Shown here: piece by piece, positions 34,001 through 42,844 of the stretch
Layout: the number at the start of each line of letters is the position of its first letter
How positions within the stretch are numbered: the stretch's first letter is position 1
From: Dysidea avara
Lineage: Eukaryota > Porifera > Demospongiae > Dictyoceratida > Dysideidae
Direction of reading: 5' to 3'
Assembly: GCF_963678975.1 (NCBI RefSeq)
Contig: NC_089278.1
Coordinates: 8,459,479 to 8,523,478 of the forward strand
Length of the DNA: 64,000 bases
The notes under the pieces: model-generated
Told to the model about the DNA's origin: nothing
The model's database searches: none
What the model saw: the letters and a program-made list of their open reading frames with translations, nothing else
Position numbers and translations under genes: made by a program

Positions 34001-35296
34001 AGTACAGTCAACTTTTGGTTGGCAGGTCCTGACAATATTTTAGAGGGCTTCTTCAACTCTGTTTTTGGAAGTGCACGGTATGTTTCCTCTGATATGGCTG
34101 TTACTGCAGCACCAGTGTCTAGTTTGAACTGAACAACTTTGGTATCCAGAGTCACTGTAACATACCAAGACGATTCTGAACTGGTTGCCATGGCATCTAG
34201 GAATGCAGTATCAAGGGACAGTTCTTCAACAGGAGGTAGTTTCTCACTGGGTGTGGTATCTACAGATAATTCATCAGTGGGTGAAGTGTCGACTGAAAAT
34301 GCTTGTTTCTTAGTCTTGGAAAAACAAAGTGAGCTGTAATGCCCTCTTCTGTTACATCTGTGGCATGTGGCACTGGTAGCTGGACACTTAACACCTTCTG
34401 GATGTCTACTATGACCACACCTACTGCATGCTTGTGCAGATTGTTGTCTGTCTGGCAACATGCCTCCTCTGAGTTGCTGTGGGTGGGGTGTGGTTTTTCC
34501 ACCAATGGCTCTCTTGTTGGAATACTTGGATACAGCATCCACTACTACAGGATCTTGCATAGTCCCTTCACCTTTTAACTGACGTTGCTGATCTTGTACA
34601 GCTTCGTTCAAACGTACTTCCTTCTTAGCTTTGTCGAGCGTTAGTTCCGGGTCGAGCTGAAGGCGTTTGGAAATGGCTTCATCTCTTATTCCAACAACAA
34701 TTCTGTCACGGAGCATCTCTTCTGTTAAGTTTCCGTACTCACAAGTCTCTACTAAGGCATAAAGCTCGGAGATGTACTGCTCCACCGTTTCACCAGGTAA
34801 TTGGTTGCGACGATTAAATTTGGCTCTTTCAAAAATTACGTTCCTTCTAACTTTGAAGAACCCGTCAAGTTTGGCCAGGACAGTGTCATATTTCTTTCGT
34901 TCTTCACTAGTAATTCGCGTGGAAGTTAGAACGTTGTCGGCATTTTCTCCCATCGTATACAACAGTGTGCTCACTTGTCGAGTTTCAGATTCTCCCGATA
35001 AACCAGACGCTTCTCTAAACTGTTCGAATCTTCTTTTCCATTTGGACCAGCTGTCTGGATTATTGAAGTCGAAAGGTTCCGGCGTTTTCAACTGAATGCC
35101 AGCCATCCCACTTCTGACACCATGTGGCGGTTGCTGCGGTGCGTTCACTAACAAGTCAAACAATTATTAATAATTCTGTTAATCAATACAACAATCACCA
35201 GCACACTCAAGATTACAAACTCATGATAATTACAATCACGCGACTCTACTCTACATTACATCACTCTAAGAAGTCTGTTCATTACGTAATACCACA
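31022..35296 (-). mobile_element. Full-length Gypsy (Metaviridae) LTR retrotransposon
   Basis: Two 174-bp LTRs (31022-31195 and 35123-35296), identical by eye, begin TG and end CA. GCTAT flanks both sides (31017-31021 and 35297-35301) as a 5-bp target duplication. The element reads on the minus strand. Just inside the 5' LTR lies TGGTGTCAGAAGTGGGAT, a plausible primer-binding site, and AAGGGGGAGA precedes the 3' LTR as the polypurine tract. With one uninterrupted gag-pol frame and identical LTRs this looks very recently inserted. The target is a dispersed repeat within the 6.9-kb intron between the stalk exons; an inverted relative of that repeat lies at about 52.85-52.97 kb. Confidence 0.96.
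31204..35106 (-). CDS. Gypsy Gag-Pol polyprotein
   Basis: About 1,300 residues in a single frame. I start it at ATG 35106, 16 bases after the LTR and overlapping the putative primer-binding site; the frame stays open upstream into the LTR to 35163. Order: Gag; a zinc knuckle CHRCNRRGHYSSLC (about 248-261); aspartic protease LDTGAAVTAIS (about 329); reverse transcriptase with VCQMDDILVFG (about 602); RNase H (VSADASSYG, about 748; ESDHKPL); integrase zinc finger HEGHQGIERC...CPTC (about 970-1006); and integrase core with Asp in GTDLF, Asp in RSDNGPQF and Glu in SNGQAERMV. All catalytic residues are present. It copies and integrates the element. Gag and Pol have no stop or frameshift between them, so their ratio must be set otherwise. 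Confidence 0.95.
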   Translation of the reverse strand: MAGIQLKTPEPFDFNNPDSWSKWKRRFEQFREASGLSGESETRQVSTLLYTMGENADNVLTSTRITSEERKKYDTVLAKLDGFFKVRRNVIFERAKFNRRNQLPGETVEQYISELYALVETCEYGNLTEEMLRDRIVVGIRDEAISKRLQLDPELTLDKAKKEVRLNEAVQDQQRQLKGEGTMQDPVVVDAVSKYSNKRAIGGKTTPHPQQLRGGMLPDRQQSAQACSRCGHSRHPEGVKCPATSATCHRCNRRGHYSSLCFSKTKKQAFSVDTSPTDELSVDTTPSEKLPPVEELSLDTAFLDAMATSSESSWYVTVTLDTKVVQFKLDTGAAVTAISEETYRALPKTELKKPSKILSGPANQKLTVLGQFTGALSNKEMSSRQEIFVVQGLRHNLLGLPAITALQLICRIHTMVAEDIYSQFPTVFRGLGTLGDEYLIKLKDDTQPHSLHTPRNIPLPLRKKVQEELTRMESGGIISKVDEPTPWCAGMVVVPKKSGAIRICVDLKKLNEGVLREVHPMPKVDETLALLAGATIFSKLDANSGFWQIPLAKDSRHLTTFITPFGRYCFNKLPFGITSAPELFQKRMKRILQGLQGVVCQMDDILVFGSTPQEHNSRLLAVLQQLQSANVTLNRTKCEFNQKSVKFLGHLVDSQGIRADPEKIAAVSNMKPPTSVTELRRFLGMANQLGKFSPRLSQISQPLRELLSPSHAWVWGPTQEDSFIAIKAELTQPTVLALYDPEASSKVSADASSYGLGAVLLQQSGQVWKPVAYASRSMTETERRYAQIEKEALAVTWACDKFANYILGTHFLIESDHKPLIPLLNAKDLDHLPPRILRFRLRMARFNYTVSHVPGKLLTTADALSRAPSPLCDKQLQEEVEWFVDTVVAALPAGEHRLKQYKDAQDDDSTCMTVKRWCLEGWPAKSPTDVDLSAFWKVRSFFSLHNNLLLYNQRIVIPSSLRKETLAKIHEGHQGIERCRARVRCSVWWPGITKDTAEIVRQCPTCAREAQQRREPLIKSTLPDYPWQIIGTDLFELEGTKYLLTVDYFSRYPEVTKLTTTTSAAVISHLKNVFSHHGIPEVVRSDNGPQFSALEFTQFANEYGFCHITSSPKYPQSNGQAERMVQTVKHLLKNSKDPYMAMLTYRSTPLPWCGRSPAELSMGRQIRTCVPTADCKLIPQWTYLEEFQKSDATYKLKQKDNFDKRHRTKDLPMIPDDTPVWIDSDNGPVSGRVVTSGETPRSYLVETPSGQLQRNRIQLRVVPQESNAGFPEELSEPEEPHRMMTRSQTGTEIRPPRRFS

Positions 35297-35559
35297 GCTA
35301 TGACCTTGGAGTTAGAGGAAAAGGTGGATACAATTGGACGCGGACATTTTTAAAAAGCATGCACTTTTACATTTATATAACAGTTATTTTTCATACCTAA
35401 CATTGTTTTACAGCAGTCTTCACTTCCAGACCTGGACATCGATCTTGTCATAGCACTTATCCATTTATAAGCACACGTGCGAAGGACTAGACCAGCACTC
35501 CACAGAATGCCAAAGACCATATAGTGTACACATTCTCTAAAGTCTAATACAGAGTTATA

Positions 35560-35843
35560 CAAGTACACAAAAATTTAGAATTTTCAACTAGAGTAGGGAA
35601 CATAGCACATCAATAAAAAAAGTTGGAGTAGTCCATGATATTAAATCACAGTAAAACAATAAGAAGTGTTATATCCCTACTGTGTTCAAGATACCATAAC
35701 GGAAATGCATAGTATAGGGTATAACACTTCTTATTGTTTTACTGTGATTTAATATCATGGACTACTCCAACTTGTTTCAGTACTTTTTATCGATGTGCTG
35801 TGGTCCCTACTCTAGTTGATAATTCTAATTTTTTGTGTACTTG
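35560..35843. repeat. 284-bp near-perfect foldback
   Basis: CAAGTACACAAAAATTTAGA through TAAGAAGTGTTATATCCCTA pairs with the mirrored sequence ending CTAATTTTTTGTGTACTTG. Arms are about 130 bp around a short centre. Single-arm relatives occur at 54.77-54.93 kb (inverted) and 59.58-59.71 kb. The first adjoins a copy of the ATTATGACTGG repeat, suggesting it is normally one end of that repeat. Confidence 0.85.
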
Positions 35844-36490
35844 TTTGTTAACTTTTTTTTGTAAATAATTATTATGACTGGTAAACCCACACATACCGCA
35901 TCTGAAATGGCGCCGCATCCCAGCTATATCATGTATCGTCTGAAAAGTGAAGTATCCATCACGCTTCGTTGTCAGCTATGTTCAACTTGTTACACAGCAG
36001 TACGAATCAGTAACTGTTCTAAAAGCACCTCTCCAATTAAAAGAAAAATACGGATGATTTCCATTACAAAGGGAAGCCATCACATGCTACCACCAAATCA
36101 ACACTTTTCGCTGTCAGCAAAGATGAATGGGACACAAAGGAGGACATGCTAAGTCCATGAAGAATGTGTTGTGCGTACTGCGGTATGCCAAAGGGCACCT
36201 CTCTGGGCAAAGTGACATCAAACAGTGAAAAAATCAAGCTGTTACCAAGTTACGCTTGTCTGAAGGCATCAGTCAGTTACTCAATCAGTAGAAAATTTCG
36301 TTAAATATTTTTTTTTTAAATTCTGTAGCAGCTTTTTGAAGGTGTTTCGGCTTGATCTGAAAGCTTGTTTGGGTTTAGTTTGACCTAACCAATAATGTTT
36401 CATCGTTGTCTAGGAAAATTGAGGGTAGTTTTTGGGTGATGTTATTTCGTGGGCCACGCCTATATACTCCTTTGTGGTCCTACTATACAG
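35844..36490 (+). repeat. Dispersed repeat, 'ATTATGACTGGTAAACCCA' family, copy 2
   Basis: Matches 4070-4790 in order: TTTGTTAACTTTTTTTTG, ATTATGACTGGTAAACCC, GTCAGCTATGTTCAA, AGCAAAGATGAATGGG, ACTATACAGTACTGTTG. The ORF seen in the 4-kb copy is interrupted here. Confidence 0.75.
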
Positions 36491-36713
36491 TACTGTTGTA
36501 GTGTATGATAATTGTAGAGATTAGCTTGCATGCCCCATGCAACTTAGCTTAGCAGGCCAAATCCACAATCTTATGCCTTTTAATATAAGGTACAGGTGCT
36601 TATACCAAGTGTTGAGGGTTTCAAGGGCCTGGCCTATGAGATTAAGTTGGGACATGCCAGCTTAATTCTATGACACTGAATTAGATTTCTAGAGCACGTG
36701 TACAACACTATAT

Positions 36714-37323
36714 GTGACCCAATTTTGGAAAACCATCCTTTTGGGCACATGCAAAATTTACAGGAAAACGCAATTGAAATTTTCAGCAATTTTTTTAAAA
36801 TTACTTTTTAAAAATTTGGATAAAGCAATTATTAAGCCTTCTTCCTGTGAAATTTCTCACCCAAAGCTTCTTTCTGCTAGGAGATATGGATGATTTTATC
36901 AGACCATGTAGTGATTTCACCATGCGTGGGACAATTATTAACTTACAAATGGTGCTAGAATGGTTAAAACTAAGTCTTAGACAATGATACATGGCATTTA
37001 ACTGAAGAAAAGGACCAGAAACACTTGATTTAACTATCAGAAGTCTCTTTATAACATTTTTAAACAGTAGGAATGGAACTATTTGTAAACAAAGTGATTT
37101 GTCACAATCTGTCATGCTTAATCACTCACAGAATCAATGCATTAATATGAAAAGTTACTTTGTAATGTATTAGACAGTAAATTCACCATATCTCTGGAAC
37201 CCTTCAAGATATCAAGCTGAAATTTTGACACAAGATCGATAAACACCCAGTGCCTCATTTTAGCTACAAAAGAGAAAATTGACCAGTGTGCCAAAAAGGA
37301 TGGTTTTCCAAAATTGGGTCACA
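36714..37323. mobile_element. TGTGAC MITE, TA target duplication
   Basis: Inverted termini of about 37 bp (TGTGACCCAATTTTGGAAAA then CCATCCTTTTGG; complement at 37289-37323), with TA on both sides. The 610-bp interior is non-coding; the 104-codon minus ORF at 36801 has no recognisable motif. Same superfamily as 40203-40940. Confidence 0.88.
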
Positions 37324-37512
37324 TATGGTCTTTAGAATGCTAGTCTATCCTTTGCACATGCACTTATAAATGGATAAGCGCTATGACAAGATCGACACCT
37401 GGGTCTGGAAGTGAATGCTGCTGTAAAAACAACGTTAGGTATGAAAAATAACTGTTTTGTAAATGTAAAAGTGTATTTTAAAAATATCCGTGTCCGTGTC
37501 TGACCATATCCA

Positions 37513-38561
37513 CCTTTTCCAATTACCCAATAAGATGTAGTGTAATCTATGTCACATAGTTTGATTTATGTATATATTGTGCCATTTGTGAAGTATTCCA
37601 AATAATGTATGCATATTTGTATTTTGACAATTTTAAATCATATTGTATTTTGTTACTAACAGAGCTTACATCCAGACCAACATCAGGTACATATTTGTAG
37701 ACATATAGCATGTTGGTAGACTTCAGTACAGAATATGTCTTGCATGTTTATTGTGACAAATGTCCACCATACTACTAGCTTTACTTTTATTTTTCCCGTA
37801 TAATCTGTAAGCCCACTAAACTGCAATTATTGCATCAACCAGTTTATATGATTCTAAAACTGATACTCAATACAATGAAATTAATTTGTAAAACTTTGTA
37901 GAGTATAGGTAAACTATTGCATATTCATCAGCAGATTGAGAGCTGAAGTACAAAGTATTCCTGCATTTGCATAACTGCATGTATGCAATTGGCCATGATC
38001 TAGTGATAGTTTAAGAATACAAAAAGTGTGTGTTTTAATGCTCAATTCCTATGCACTGTGGATTAGTTATCAGTGGAATGTATAGTTGTAATGTAGTTAA
38101 AATTATTTGTTATAAAAGTATAGAGCTCAATTATTAGTCTCCAGGGTTAGAATATAATGATAGGTATACAGATATATTGCTAGTGTTATTATAATTATCC
38201 TTTATGGCATTGCGATAATGAAAATCCTAATTATTATAAATTTTGATAACAAAAACCATTTTATCACGATAATAAACTATATTATCTCAATATTGAAATA
38301 CTGTCATAAAGTACTTTTACATGCACAGTTTTGTGTAACTTAAGGCTAGTATCTCTTGACCTTTTCAGCATTACTACAGCTGCTTGTGACCTCACAAGCA
38401 TACCATCTACCTGCTTTTAATACGCATATACTCTACTGTTGTTTTTTCTCCATCTTTATTATTGTGACTATGTGGATGATTTTGCGATTTTTTAATTTTA
38501 TCTGCATAGCTAATTACTTCTGGTTATTGTGTTTGACCTATCCATATACAATTCCCAACAG
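37513..38561. other. Receptor introns around the 24-bp stalk exon
   Basis: AT-rich intronic DNA. It contains the candidate microexon 37663-37686 (AG|AGCTTACATCCAGACCAACATCAG|GTACAT, phase 1-1, encoding LTSRPTS) and an AT-rich inverted relic near 38.2 kb. Nothing else is recognised. Confidence 0.45.
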
Positions 38562-39165
38562 ATGACACTACATTGTTTGGACTAGAAGAGTGGCAAGGTG
38601 CACTGATCATTGTAGTTATATCATTGCTGGCAATTGGAATTTGTATTGCAATAGCCCTGGTAATTACATGATAGTCATATGGCTGGAATGTTTTGTGGGG
38701 CAACAAGTTTAATTTTCATGGTTGCACTAAAAATACTGAATCCTTTTTAGGCATTAGTGAAAAGAATTGATTGTCTGGGAAGGTTATGCGGTCTTCCCTG
38801 ATTGTCTGGGAAGGTGATCAAATCTTTGCTGAAAGTTCGTGTCTCCTTTTTGCAAAACTTTCTAGCCATGCAACATTATAAGTAGCATTTGTAACAAAAG
38901 CAATGTTTGTGTAGATGGTTGGAGTAGTCTGCAGACACATGCAAAAAAAATCATCAAAGCCAATAATGTCTTCTGTGGATAGTATTTGGAATATATACCA
39001 TTAGAAAATGCAGCAACCACTCATTACCCAGTAATCTACGTAAATGTTTATCCTAATACTGTTGCTATTATTACATTCACTTAGAAAAGCACAGCCAATC
39101 TACTTACAATGGATCAACTGCATAAAATCGCTAAAGAAATGCCAAATCTTCATGATGAATTTGAA
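38562..39165 (+). pseudogene. Transmembrane and juxtamembrane exons, paralogous to the PTP gene
   Basis: Exon 38562-38659 encodes LFGLEEWQGALIIVVISLLA then IGICIAIAL, closely matching the 4897-4994 transmembrane exon. Exon 38915-39030 aligns with 5170-5322 but has an internal deletion and a 1-bp loss near GATAGTATTTGGAATAT, so at 116 bp it cannot join phase 0 to phase 0. Exon 39085-39165 (DQLHKIAKEMPNLHDEFE) matches 5403-5492. The chain stops 28 bases before the foldback at 39194. Confidence 0.88.
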
Positions 39166-39193
39166 GTAAGCATGTTGATAATTGTATTATACT

Positions 39194-39390
39194 ATCTAAT
39201 CAAAAACAGCCAAGCTGTAAAAAAAGGTGCGGCCCCCAAAAAGGCCATGGTGAAAAAAGATGTGAAATCCAAGGTGGCGGCCAAGAAATGGCTGTGATGG
39301 TAGGTTAATGGTAAAAATTTTAATAACGACAATTCAGGTGAATTTGATGTCAAGACCAAGTGGCACAAAAGTCACCTGAATTGTCGTTAA
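39194..39390. mobile_element. Foldback element copy, right arm mostly lost
   Basis: The left arm ATCTAATCAAAAACAGCC to CAATTCAGGTGAATTTG is complete, but only about 30 bp of the right arm (AGTCACCTGAATTGTCGTTA) remain before satellite begins. The conserved spacer seen at other copies is absent here. This is the breakpoint where the receptor's PTP exons disappear. Confidence 0.85.
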
Positions 39391-40202
39391 ACAAATAATT
39401 CAGCTAAAGAATTCAGCTATAAACAAATCACCCTGTAGAAAGTTCAGGTACATACAAATCACCCTATATAGAGTTCAGCTACAAAAAAAATCACTCTGTA
39501 GAGAGTTCAGCTACAAAGAAACCATCCTGTAGAGAGTTCAGCTACAAACAAGTTACCCTACAGTGAAATCAGTTTGAAACAAGAGATTTCAGCTACAAAC
39601 AAATCAACCTGTAGAGAGTTCAGCTATGAACAGATCACCCTGTAGAGAGTTCAGCTATACAAGTCACCCTGTAGAGAGATCAGCTAGAAGAAGTCACCGT
39701 CTACAGAGATCAGCTAGAAGCAAGTCACCTTGTAGAGAGTTCAGTGACAAAGAAACAATCCTGTAGAGAGTTCAGCTACAAACCAATCACCCTGTAGAGA
39801 GTTCAGCTACAAATAAATCAACCTGTAGAGAGATCAGCTAGAAACTAGACACAATATAGGGAATTCAGTTACAAGCAAATCACCCTGTAAAGAGATCAGC
39901 TACAAACAAATCACCTTGCAGTGAGTTCAGCTACAAACAAATCAACCTGTAGAGATTTCAGTTACAAACAAATCACCCACTGTAGAGAGATCAGCTAAAA
40001 CTAAATCACCCTGTAGAGAGATCAGCTACAAACAATCACCCTGTAGAGAAATCAGCTACAAACAAATCACCCTGTAGAGAGTTCAACTACAAACAAATCA
40101 CCCTGTAAAGAGTTCAGCTGCAAACAAATCACCCTGTAGAGAGTTCAACTACAAAAAAATCAACCTGTAGAGAGATCAGCTATATAGACACTAGACACAA
40201 TA

Positions 40203-40940
40203 TGTGACTGAATTTGACAAAACAAGGCTTCGACACACAAAGCTTTGTTAGGAGATATGGCGATTTTAAGGAATCATTGTGTAATAACTTCCCAGTGCCT
40301 ACAGCTGTGCAAACAAACTTTGCACCGATTGTTCATCTATTCACTAGCTATCACTGAGTGGGTGTATACATTTCTGATACCCAAAATTTGCCCTGTTTTG
40401 AACAGCTTTTTTCGAGCGGGTAATAATGTCACAGGCGGTAGTAATAGGGTGGGAGGGTGGGGGTAGTAATAGGGTGGGAGGGTGGGGGTAGTAATAGGGT
40501 GGGAGGGTGGGGGTAGTAATAGGGTGGGAGGGTGGGAGGGTGGGGGTAGTAATAGGGTGGGAGGGTGGGGGTGGACGGTGGTCTTAATATACGGGTATAA
40601 AATGAAGTAAGAAGACGATTGGAATCCAGAGGCCAAGTTTGGGCTCTCCATGGCCCTCAAATTACTCCATATTGACTGAGAACACTATTGGCGAGCTCTC
40701 TGTGAAGTCCCAGCTCACTACACACCATTATCACAAAGCCATGGCCATTTAATGGTGCCAATCTCACACTCGTGGCTTTGACAGGGTCGGAAGAAAGCTG
40801 CTACAGAAACCAGACTTGTCAGTGTTGAAGGAAGTACAGTGTGAAATATGATAGTGTATTAGACCAGCAATCCATTTCTGGTAAAATCGTAAGTTTGATT
40901 TTGTGTGTGTGGAAGCCTTGTTATGTGAAATCCGGTCACA
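40203..40940. mobile_element. TGTGAC MITE in satellite, with G-rich minisatellite core
   Basis: TA at 40201-40202 and 40941-40942 is the target duplication. Joining the flanks restores a satellite variant, ACAATATAGGGAATTCAG, found intact nearby at 39852. The inverted termini TGTGACTGAATTTGACAAAA and the complement of TTATGTGAAATCCGGTCACA are imperfect. The interior carries the 25-bp G-rich minisatellite at 40436-40575. No transposase. Confidence 0.88.
40436..40575 (+). repeat. 25-bp G-rich minisatellite, G-quadruplex-forming
   Basis: About five copies of GTAGTAATAGGGTGGGAGGG(TGGGG). Each copy holds four G-runs separated by single bases, the strict pattern for a parallel G-quadruplex on the + strand. 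One copy has an extra GGGTGGGA block. The minus-strand ORF rich in Pro, His and Leu is a translation of this repeat. Confidence 0.95.
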
Positions 40941-42844
40941 TATAGGGAATTCAGTTACAAGCAAATCACCCTGTAGAGACTTCAGTTACAAACATCACCC
41001 TGTAGAGAGATCAGCTACAGACAAATCAGTGATTTGTCTGTAGCTGATCTCTCTACAGGGTGATTTAGGTTGTAGCTGCTCTCTCTACAGTGGGTGATTT
41101 GTTTGTAACTGAAATCTCTACAGGTTGATTTGTTTGTAGCTGAAGTCTCTACAAGGTGTTTTGTTTGTAGCCGATCTCTCTACAGGGTAATTTGTTTGTA
41201 GCTGAACTCACTGCAAGGTGATTTGTCTGTAGCTGATCTCTCTACAGGGTGATATGTTTGTAACTGAAGTCTCTACAGGGTGATTTGCTTGTATCTGAAT
41301 TCCCTATATTGTGTCTAGTGTCTATATAGCTGATCTCTTTACAGGTTGATTTGTCTGTAGCTGAACTCTCTACAGGGTGATTTCAAATCACCCTGTAGAG
41401 AGTTCAGTTACAAACAAATCACCCACTGTAGAGAGAGCAGCTACAACCTAAATCACCCTGTAGAGAGATCAGCTACAAGCAAATCACTCTGTAGAGAGTT
41501 CAGCTATAAAAAAAATCACCCTGTAGAGAGTTCAGCTACAAACAAATCACCTTGTAGAGAGTTAAGCTACAAACAAATTACCCTGTAGAGAAATCAGCTA
41601 CAAATAAATCACCTTGTAGAGAGTTCACTTACAAACAAATCTACCCGTAGAGATATCAGTTACAAACAAATCACCCCCTGTAGAGAGATCAGATCACCCT
41701 GTAGAGAGTTCAGCTACAAACAAATCACCCTGTAGAACGTTCAGGTATAAACAAAATCACCCTATAGATAGTTTTGATACAAAAAATCACCCTGTAGAGT
41801 ATTCAGCAAGATAACAGTCACCCTGCAGAGACATCAGGTTACCCTATAGAGAGGTCAGCTAGAAGAAGTCACCTTGTAGAGAGTTCAGCAACAAAGAACC
41901 CACTCTGTAGAGAGTTCAACTAGAAACTAGTTACCCTATACAGAGATCAGCTATATGTAGAAACAAGTCATCCTATAGAGAATTCAGCTACAAACAGATC
42001 ATCATCCTGTAGATAGTTCAGCTATAGATACAAGTCACCCTGTAGTAGGAGAAGTCACCTTGTAGAGAGATCAGCTAGAAACAAGTCACCTTGTAGAGAC
42101 CAGCTACAAAGAAACCATCCTGTAGAGAGTTCAGCTACAAACAAATCACCCAGAGAGTTCAGCTATGAACAGATCACCCTGTAGAGAGTCAGGGCCGGAG
42201 GAGGGAAAATTGAGTTGGTCAGGCCATCGACTATAATGTTGAAATTGCTACTATATACATGCCAATGAGAGAGGAGCTGTTACACAGTGTGCGAAGACAC
42301 GAGCATTCTAGGGGGTCTGGGGGCATGCCCCCACAGGAAATTTTTGAAAATTAGACACTCAGATATGCAATTTTAGTGATATTTCACTGCTAGCTAGCTA
42401 TATAAATATGCTCAAGCCTATCTGTTGTTCTTCAGACTTTCTATACTATGTATAATTGTAGACCTGACATACAGGGGACACAGCTTGAAACTTGCTGTAT
42501 GGTTCATTTAGTTATAGCTGGCAATTAGAAGTTCAAGGGGGATCTGGGGGTGCAACCCCCAGGAGCTGCAGAATTTTTGAAATTTAAAGGCTTGAAAATG
42601 CCTTAAAATTTAAAATTGATGCTAAATTTTAAAGTAAAACTAGTGTAACGAAGAAACGAAACGCGTGTTGACCGCCATGTTATTCTAATTAATGTGTCAA
42701 GAAAAAAAGGGGCGCATGCGTAATAATGCTAATTAGCTACAACAGCAAAATAATGGCCTAATTGTCTATAACATTCCCGGGGGGGGGTTTGATTACCCCG
42801 CGAAATCAAAAAGTTACACGAACATAAAAGATAATCACAACCAG

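Larger units (their letters stand above)
35302..37512. mobile_element. Large inverted-repeat element with nested insertions
   Basis: The segment 35302-35525 (GACCTTGGAGTTAGAGGAAAAGGTGGATAC onward) is repeated inverted at about 37325-37512 (...CCATATCCACCTTTTCC). Both share features with the MITE in PTP intron 5. Between the arms lie the 284-bp foldback, a copy of the ATTATGACTGG dispersed repeat and a TGTGAC MITE. The Gypsy element has split its left part from 30.94-31.02 kb. Confidence 0.55.
24118..39165 (+). pseudogene. Ig-ectodomain receptor, broken paralogue of the PTP gene
   Basis: Thirteen exon remnants in order: Ig-A1 (24118-24354, 5'-truncated), Ig-B1 (24400-24719), Ig-A2 (24774-25083), Ig-B2 (25137-25454), Ig-A3 (25512-25835), Ig-C (26927-27244), Ig-D (28101-28481), Ig-E (28578-28874), stalk exons 30699-30761 and 37663-37686, transmembrane 38562-38659, juxtamembrane 38915-39030 and 39085-39165. 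The extracellular exons are all phase 1-1 with AG/GT borders. The last three match 4897-5492 of the PTP gene. Damage: 5-bp insertion in B1, 14-bp deletion in A2, 1-bp loss in 38915-39030, no signal peptide, and no PTP exons after 39165, where a foldback and satellite begin. Several exons are intact, so a shortened transcript is not excluded, but the locus as a whole looks decayed. Confidence 0.8.
39400..42188 (-). repeat. 31-bp satellite array with inverted core and MITE insertion
   Basis: Monomers run in TCAGCTAC orientation at 39400-40200 and 40941-41030, flip to GTAGCTGA orientation at 41031-41384, then return to TCAGCTAC orientation to 42188. Both flips are palindromic junctions (ATCAGCTACAGACAAATCAG / TGATTTGTCTGTAGCTGAT at 41030; GGGTGATTTCAAATCACCC at 41385). 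A TGTGAC MITE interrupts the array at 40203-40940. Confidence 0.92.

Noticed and set aside
40337-40660. Pro/His-rich minus-strand ORF
   Set aside because: Translation of the G-rich minisatellite.
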